A DNA stretch of 64,000 nt from Georgenia faecalis (GTDB lineage: Bacteria; Actinomycetota; Actinomycetes; Actinomycetales; Actinomycetaceae): positions 3,224,001 to 3,288,000 of the forward strand of contig NZ_CP033325.1 of NCBI RefSeq assembly GCF_003710105.1. The letters are read 5' to 3'. The notes under the pieces are model-generated. The model searched no databases and was not told the origin of the DNA. It worked only from the letters and a program-made list of their open reading frames with translations. The position numbers and the translations under genes were made by a program. Numbering within the stretch: position 1 is the stretch's first letter; every line of letters starts with the position of its first letter. Below are positions 59,235-64,000 of the stretch, in pieces.

Positions 59235-60473
59235 ATGACCACCCCCGACGGCGGCCCCGAGGTCGCGGCCGCGGCCGGACGCACGGACAGGCACGACGCC
59301 CGGATGTCCGCCGCGCTCACCGCCCTCATCGACGGCACGCACCTCGCCACCCCGGACGAGCTGCCGGTCGTGGTGGCCGAGGCCGGCCGTCACCTCGGCC
59401 TCGACGTCGCCGTCTACCTCGTCACCCTGGACCAGCGCGAGCTGGTGCCGTTCACCGCCGGGGCCGACGAGCCGACCATGCCCGTGGACGCCCCCGGCAG
59501 CGCCGCCGGCCGCGCCTTCCGGGAGATCACCGCCACCGAGGACGCCTCTGGGCTGTGGCTGCCCCTGCTCGACGGCGTCGAGCGGATCGGGGTCCTGCGG
59601 TTCCGGGCCGCCGGGCCGACGGACTTCCTGCGCGCGGACCGGCTGCGCTCGTTCGACCTCCTCGTCGGGCACCTCGTCGCCGTCGTCACGCCGTACGGCG
59701 ACACCGTCTCGCGGCTCCGGGGGGCCATGGGCCGCACCGTGGAGGCCGAGCTTCTGTGGAACCTCGTGCCTCCGCTCACGTACGCCACCCGCAACCTCGT
59801 CATCTCGGGCCTGCTCGAGCCGTGCGAACAGGTGGCCGGGGACGTCTTCGACTACGCCGTCGACGAGACGATGGCGCGCATCGCCATCTTCGACGGCAGC
59901 GGCCACAACCTCGACTCGGGCCTGCTCACCTCGGTGGCGCTCGCCACCTACCGCAACGGCCGACGCCGGGGCGACACCCTGGTCGCCACCGCGGCCGCCA
60001 TCGACCAGGTGCTGCTCGAGCACACCGACGGGGCGGGCTACGCCACCGGCATCCTCGCCGAGCTCGACACCGAGACCGGGCACCTGCGCTACGTCAACGC
60101 TGGCCACCCCCGGCCCATCCTCCTGCGGGAGGGCCGGTTCGTGGAGACCCTCGACGGCCCGGGCCGCCCGCTGTTCGGGCTGGGGGACAGCTCCATCACG
60201 GTCGGGGAGCAACGGCTCCAGCCCGGGGACAAGGTGGTCCTCTACACCGACGGCATCACCGAGGCCCGCGCGGAGGACGGCTCGTTCTTCGGGCTCGACC
60301 GGCTCATCGGCATCCTCGAGCGGTGCAGCACCGACGGCACGCCGGCGTCGGAGACCGTGCGGCTCACCGTCCAGGACGTCCTGCGGCACCAGCGCGACGT
60401 CCTCCAGGACGACGCGACGATGGTGCTCGTCGAGTGGGGGGCCACCTCGGCCGGGCGGCTCAACCCCGAGTGA
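59235..60473 (+). CDS. PP2C/SpoIIE-type serine phosphatase with GAF-like sensor domain
   Basis: A 412-residue cytoplasmic protein. Residues ~25-165 form a GAF-like domain (PDELPVVVAEAGRHLGLDVAVYL). Residues ~190-405 form a PPM phosphatase of the SpoIIE/RsbU class with metal-binding Asp residues in VAGDVFDYA, IFDGSGHN, YTDGITEAR and LQDDATMVLVE. YVNAGHPRPILL is the characteristic mid-domain motif. Such proteins dephosphorylate anti-anti-sigma factors. No anti-sigma or anti-anti-sigma gene is in the window, so the partner is unknown. Confidence 0.9.
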   Translation: MTTPDGGPEVAAAAGRTDRHDARMSAALTALIDGTHLATPDELPVVVAEAGRHLGLDVAVYLVTLDQRELVPFTAGADEPTMPVDAPGSAAGRAFREITATEDASGLWLPLLDGVERIGVLRFRAAGPTDFLRADRLRSFDLLVGHLVAVVTPYGDTVSRLRGAMGRTVEAELLWNLVPPLTYATRNLVISGLLEPCEQVAGDVFDYAVDETMARIAIFDGSGHNLDSGLLTSVALATYRNGRRRGDTLVATAAAIDQVLLEHTDGAGYATGILAELDTETGHLRYVNAGHPRPILLREGRFVETLDGPGRPLFGLGDSSITVGEQRLQPGDKVVLYTDGITEARAEDGSFFGLDRLIGILERCSTDGTPASETVRLTVQDVLRHQRDVLQDDATMVLVEWGATSAGRLNPE

Positions 60474-60492
60474 CCCGGACGGGTCGCCGGGC

Positions 60493-61950
60493 TCAGCCCC
60501 AGACCAGGCCCTGGGCCGGGTCCTCGAGCACCGCGGCGACGTCGGCGAGCACCCGGGCGCCGAGCGCCCCGTCGACGAGCCGGTGGTCGAAGGAGAGCGC
60601 GAGCTGGGTGACCCAGCGCGGCTTCACCTTGCCCTTGTGGACCCACGGCTGACGGCGGATCGCGCCGAACGCGAGGATCGCCGCCTCCCCCGGGTTGAGG
60701 ATCGGGGTGCCGGTGTCGATCCCGAAGACGCCGACGTTGGTGATGGTCACCGTGCCGTCGGACATGTCCTGGGGCGTCGTGCGCCCCGCGCGGGCCGTCG
60801 TCGTCAGCTCGGCGATCGCCGTCGCCAGGTCGTGGAGGTCGAGGCGGTGGGCGTCCTTGATGTTGGGGACCACCAGGCCACGCGGGGTCTGCGCCGCGAT
60901 GCCGAGGTTGATGTAGTGCTTGTAGACGATCTCCTGGGCCGCGTCGTCCCACGAGGCGTTGATCTCCGGATGGCGGCGCACCGCGAGCAGGAGTGCCTTG
61001 GCCGCGATGAGCAGCGGCGTCACGCGGACGTCGGCGAAGGCCCGGTCCTCCTTGAGGCGGGCGACCAGGGCCATCGTCCGGGAGACGTCGGCGGTGTGGA
61101 AGACGGTGACGTGGGGGGCGGTGAACGCCGAGTTCACCATCGCCTCGGCGGTGCGCCGGCGCACGCTGCGCACCGGGACGCGGGTCCGCCGCCCGTCCGG
61201 GGAGACGCGGCCGTCGGCGAGCCACGGGCGGTCGTCGCCGGGGTAGGTCGCCAGCGCCTTGCCCTCCGCCTCCGCGGTGTGGGCGAGGAGGTCCTCGCGG
61301 GTGATGATCCCCCCGGGACCGGTGCCGGCGATGGCGCCAAGGTCGACGCCGAGGTCCTTCGCGAGCTTGCGCACCGGGGGCTTGGCCAGCACCCGCGCGT
61401 CGCCGCGGGCGGCGCCGTTGGTGGCCGGGGCGGGGGCCGCCGGAGCGGGCGCGGACGGCCTCGCGGCGGGCGAGGCCGGGGCAGCAGCCTGCGCGGCCGG
61501 GGCGACCGCCTGGCGCGGGGCGCTCGTGCGGGCCCGGCGGGTGGTGGGGGCGCTGCGGGTGCCGTAACCGACGAGGACGTCACCGCTCGGGGCGTGGTCG
61601 TCGGACGGCGGCTCAGGCGGTGCCGCCGCACCGGACCCTGCCGCGGCAGCCGGCGCCGCCGCGGCAGCCGGCGCCGCCGGAGCCTCGACGGGGGCCGCCC
61701 CGCCGGGGTCGACGTCGATGACGATGATCGGGGTCCCCACCGCGACGGTCTCGCCCTCCGCCGCCAGCACCTCGCGCACCACCCCGTCCCACGGGCTCGG
61801 CAGCTCGACGAGGGACTTCGCCGTCTCGATCTCGACGATCGCCTGGTTGACGCGGACGACGTCGCCGACGGCGACCCGCCACTCGACGACGTCGGCCTCG
61901 GTCAGGCCTTCGCCGACGTCGGGCAGGCGGAACTTCTCGTAGGTGGGCAA
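60493..61950 (-). CDS. bkdC: Branched-chain 2-oxo acid dehydrogenase E2 (dihydrolipoyl acyltransferase)
   Basis: A 485-residue E2 subunit. The lipoyl domain (residues 1-~75) has the attachment Lys45 in EIETAKSLVE. An Ala/Pro linker is followed by the E1/E3-binding domain (VRKLAKDLGVDLGAIAGTGPGG). The catalytic domain ends with LSFDHRLVDGALGA containing the active His. The ETAKSLVELPSP form and gene order E1-alpha, E1-beta, E2 point to branched-chain keto acids over pyruvate. TTG start at 61950 with AGGAGGACC upstream; no ATG/GTG nearby is in frame with the lipoyl domain. Confidence 0.93.
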   Translation of the reverse strand: MPTYEKFRLPDVGEGLTEADVVEWRVAVGDVVRVNQAIVEIETAKSLVELPSPWDGVVREVLAAEGETVAVGTPIIVIDVDPGGAAPVEAPAAPAAAAAPAAAAGSGAAAPPEPPSDDHAPSGDVLVGYGTRSAPTTRRARTSAPRQAVAPAAQAAAPASPAARPSAPAPAAPAPATNGAARGDARVLAKPPVRKLAKDLGVDLGAIAGTGPGGIITREDLLAHTAEAEGKALATYPGDDRPWLADGRVSPDGRRTRVPVRSVRRRTAEAMVNSAFTAPHVTVFHTADVSRTMALVARLKEDRAFADVRVTPLLIAAKALLLAVRRHPEINASWDDAAQEIVYKHYINLGIAAQTPRGLVVPNIKDAHRLDLHDLATAIAELTTTARAGRTTPQDMSDGTVTITNVGVFGIDTGTPILNPGEAAILAFGAIRRQPWVHKGKVKPRWVTQLALSFDHRLVDGALGARVLADVAAVLEDPAQGLVWG

Positions 61951-61978
61951 CTCTGGTCCTCCTCGTGCGTGGGGTGCG

Positions 61979-62983
61979 TCAGTGGGCCAGGGAGCGGTCG
62001 ACCGCGTCGAGCACGCGGTCGAGCCCGGGCAGGTACTCCTCCTCGTGGACCGAGGCGGGGTAGGGCATGTGGAACCCGCCCACCCGCAGCACGGGGGCCT
62101 CGAGGTCGTAGAAGCACTGCTCGCCGATGCGGGCGGCGAGCTCGGCACCCGCCCCGAAGAACACGGGGGCCTCGTGGGCGACGACGAGCCGGCCCGTCCG
62201 GCGCACCGACGCCGCGACCGTGGCGACGTCGAGCGGGGAGATGGACCGCAGGTCGATGACCTCGAGGCTGTGGCCCTCCTGCTCGGCGGCGTCGGCGGCC
62301 GCGAGGAGCGTCTTCACGGTCGGGCCGTAGCCCGCAAGGGTGACGTCGGTGCCGGGGCGGACCACCCGGGCCGCGTGCAGCCCGGTGCTCACCGCCTCCT
62401 CGGACAGGTCCACCGGCGCCTCGACGTCGACCTCCGCCTTGTCCCAGTAGCGGGCCTTGGGCTCGAAGAAGAGCACCGGGTCAGGAGAGGCGATGGCCTG
62501 CTGGATCATCGTGAAGGCGTCCGCCGGGGCCGCCGGGGAGATGACCCGCAGGCCCGCGGTGTGGGCGAAGAGCGCCTCGGGCGACTCGCTGTGGTGCTCG
62601 ATCGCCCCGATCCCGCCGCCGTAGGGCACGCGGATCACCACGGGCATCGGCACGCGCCCGCCGGAGCGGTAGGTGAGCTTGGCGAGCTGCGTGGTGATCT
62701 GGTCGAAGCCGGGGAAGATGAACCCGTCGAACTGGATCTCGCACACCGGCCGGTACCCGGCCATGGCCAGGCCGACGGCGGTGCCGATGATGCCCGACTC
62801 CGCGAGCGGGGTGTCGACGACCCGCTGGGGGCCGAACTCCCGGTGCAGGCCGTCGGTGACCCGGAAGACGCCACCCAGCGGCCCGATGTCCTCGCCCATG
62901 AGGAGGACCTTGGGGTCGCGCCGCATCGCCGCGCGCAGACCGGCGTTGATCGCCTTCGCCAGCGGGGTCCCGGCCGCCCTCAC
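61979..62983 (-). CDS. bkdB: Branched-chain 2-oxo acid dehydrogenase E1 beta subunit
   Basis: A 334-residue transketolase-like subunit. Diagnostic segments are VLLMGEDIGPLGGVFRVTDGL, DTPLAESGIIGTAVGLAMAG, EIQFDGFIFPGFDQI and GAIEHHSESPEALFAH (His pair at the active site). The GTG start overlaps the E1-alpha stop (GTGA). With E1-alpha it forms the thiamine-diphosphate-dependent decarboxylase that feeds acyl groups to E2. The products start branched-chain fatty acids in many actinobacteria. Confidence 0.95.
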   Translation of the reverse strand: MRAAGTPLAKAINAGLRAAMRRDPKVLLMGEDIGPLGGVFRVTDGLHREFGPQRVVDTPLAESGIIGTAVGLAMAGYRPVCEIQFDGFIFPGFDQITTQLAKLTYRSGGRVPMPVVIRVPYGGGIGAIEHHSESPEALFAHTAGLRVISPAAPADAFTMIQQAIASPDPVLFFEPKARYWDKAEVDVEAPVDLSEEAVSTGLHAARVVRPGTDVTLAGYGPTVKTLLAAADAAEQEGHSLEVIDLRSISPLDVATVAASVRRTGRLVVAHEAPVFFGAGAELAARIGEQCFYDLEAPVLRVGGFHMPYPASVHEEEYLPGLDRVLDAVDRSLAH

Positions 62984-63999
62984 AGCGCCACCGCCGCCCG
63001 CGCGTCGGACACCGGCGCGTGGAGCTCGTCGTCTCGGGTCGGCTCGGCGAAGGACGCCTGGTAGGCCTCGAACGCGGCGCGCTCCTCCTCGACGAGGGGG
63101 TGGCGGGCGGCGTAGACGGACTCGAACATCGCCGTCGCCGGGGAGGCCGTGAGGGCGCGGCAGTACTCCCGGGTGCTGCGGCCCAGCTCCTCCGCCTCGG
63201 CCTCGACCGCGGCGAAGAACTCGGCGTCGGCGCGGCCCGCGCGGCCGAGGTAGGCGCGCACGCGGTCGATGGGGTCCCGCTGACGCCAGGACTCCTCCTC
63301 CTCGCGGGTGCGGTAGCGGGTGGGGTCGTCCGAGGTCGTGTGGGCGCCCATCCGGTACGTGTAGGCCTCGATGAAGGTGGGTCCCCCGCCGCTGCGGGCC
63401 CGGTCCAGGGCCTCCGCGGTGACGGCGTAGGTGGCGAGGACGTCGTTGCCGTCGACCCGGACGGAGGGGATGCCCACCCCGTCGCCGCGGCGGGAGAGCG
63501 GCACGCGCGCCTGACCGGCCGTGGGGACGGAGATCGCCCACTGGTTGTTCTGGCAGACGAAGACCACCGGGGCGTTGGTGACGGCGGCGAAGACCATGGC
63601 CTCGTGGACGTCCCCCTGGGACGTCGCCCCGTCGCCGACGTAGACGACGACGGCGCGGTCGCGGTCCGGCTCGCCCGTGCCGACGTCGCCGTCGCGCTGG
63701 ACACCCATGGCGTAGCCCGTGGCGTGCAGGGCGTGAGAGCCGATGACGAAGCTGTAGAGGTGGAAGTTGTGCGCCTTCGGGTCCCACCCGCCGTGCTCGA
63801 TGCCGCGGAAGACCCGCAGCAGTGCGCGGACGTCGAGCCCCCGGGTGAGGGCGACGCCGTGCTCGCGGTAGGAGGGGAAGACGAAGTCCTGGGCGGCGAG
63901 GGCGCGGCCCGAGCCGACCTGGGCCGCCTCCTGGCCCAGGCTCGGGGGCCACAGGCCCAGCTCGCCCTGACGCTGGAGCGACGTCGCCTCCGCGTCGAA
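62980..63999 (-). CDS. bkdA: Branched-chain 2-oxo acid dehydrogenase E1 alpha subunit (cut by the right window edge)
   Basis: The last ~339 residues are in the window; the N-terminus lies beyond 64000. It reads in from the right edge with QGELGLWPPSLGQEAAQVGS and FVFPSYREHGVALTRGL. The thiamine-diphosphate site is VVVYVGDGATSQGDVHEAM followed by VFVCQNNQWAIS. The phosphorylation-loop-type region YRMGAHTTSDDPTRYR matches E1-alpha proteins. An ATG at 63708 is internal and not the start. First gene of the bkd operon. Confidence 0.94.
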   Translation of the reverse strand, partial: FDAEATSLQRQGELGLWPPSLGQEAAQVGSGRALAAQDFVFPSYREHGVALTRGLDVRALLRVFRGIEHGGWDPKAHNFHLYSFVIGSHALHATGYAMGVQRDGDVGTGEPDRDRAVVVYVGDGATSQGDVHEAMVFAAVTNAPVVFVCQNNQWAISVPTAGQARVPLSRRGDGVGIPSVRVDGNDVLATYAVTAEALDRARSGGGPTFIEAYTYRMGAHTTSDDPTRYRTREEEESWRQRDPIDRVRAYLGRAGRADAEFFAAVEAEAEELGRSTREYCRALTASPATAMFESVYAARHPLVEEERAAFEAYQASFAEPTRDDELHAPVSDARAAVAL

Positions 64000-64000
64000 G

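Overview
This 64 kb window is very GC-rich (by eye above 70%) and reads as a chromosomal segment of a high-GC Actinomycetota. GTG starts are frequent, gene ends overlap as ATGA or GTGA, several transcripts look leaderless, and there are actinobacterial families such as DUF3618, DUF4235, LmeA-like DUF2993, the CopD-CtaG fusion and branched-chain keto acid dehydrogenase. The set fits the order Micrococcales; a Georgenia- or Cellulomonas-like genus is only an inference. I see no phage, transposase, CRISPR array, integrase or defence island.

Layout from left to right. (1) 0-5.5 kb: carbohydrate enzymes on the minus strand (secreted GH89 cut by the left edge, then a GH65 phosphorylase with its beta-phosphoglucomutase-like partner), an alpha/beta hydrolase and a small membrane protein. 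(2) 5.5-9.6 kb: a thiamine-type ABC importer behind a TPP riboswitch. (3) 9.9-16.7 kb: a complete Mrp Na+/H+ antiporter operon (mnhA/B fusion, C, D, E, F, G). (4) 17-20.4 kb: envelope or stress proteins (PRC-barrel/DUF2382; then three overlapping genes ending in a holin-like DUF1469 and a DUF3618 protein). (5) 20.5-22.3 kb: an unknown protein, bifunctional-type dCTP deaminase and tRNA-Gly(CCC). (6) 22.4-26 kb: nanE and a PTS IICB permease behind a candidate RAT antiterminator site, followed by the gene for a BglG/LicT-type antiterminator. (7) 26-29.5 kb: HtrA protease, two MarR-like regulators and an M50-type protease. (8) 29.6-36.7 kb: flavin oxidoreductase, TreS-like GH13 enzyme, ATP-grasp/alpha-E protein, a transglutaminase-like protein that lacks the catalytic Cys, a PPOX oxidoreductase and a NUDIX hydrolase. 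(9) 36.7-43.7 kb: a minus-strand block with LRV-type protein, aroD, TPR protein, two von Willebrand A proteins, a small membrane protein, DUF58 and MoxR. (10) 43.8-47.6 kb: CopD-CtaG fusion, LmeA-like protein and a secreted DUF6636-like protein. (11) 47.7-56.8 kb: a surface region with an LPXTG-anchored GH92 alpha-mannosidase, an unknown helical protein, signal peptidase I, a DUF305 lipoprotein, and a two-gene unit that looks like a copper amine oxidase split into a membrane-anchored N-domain protein and a sortase-anchored catalytic protein. (12) 57-64 kb: S9 peptidase, SpoIIE-type phosphatase and the branched-chain 2-oxo acid dehydrogenase operon (E2, E1-beta, E1-alpha cut by the right edge).

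The most unusual points are the split copper amine oxidase, the Cys-less transglutaminase-like protein in the alpha-E cluster, the RAT/BglG control of nanE-PTS, a recurring leaderless promoter arrangement, and long hydrophilic tails on most Mrp subunits. All family assignments were made by reading the translated sequence; no search was run.
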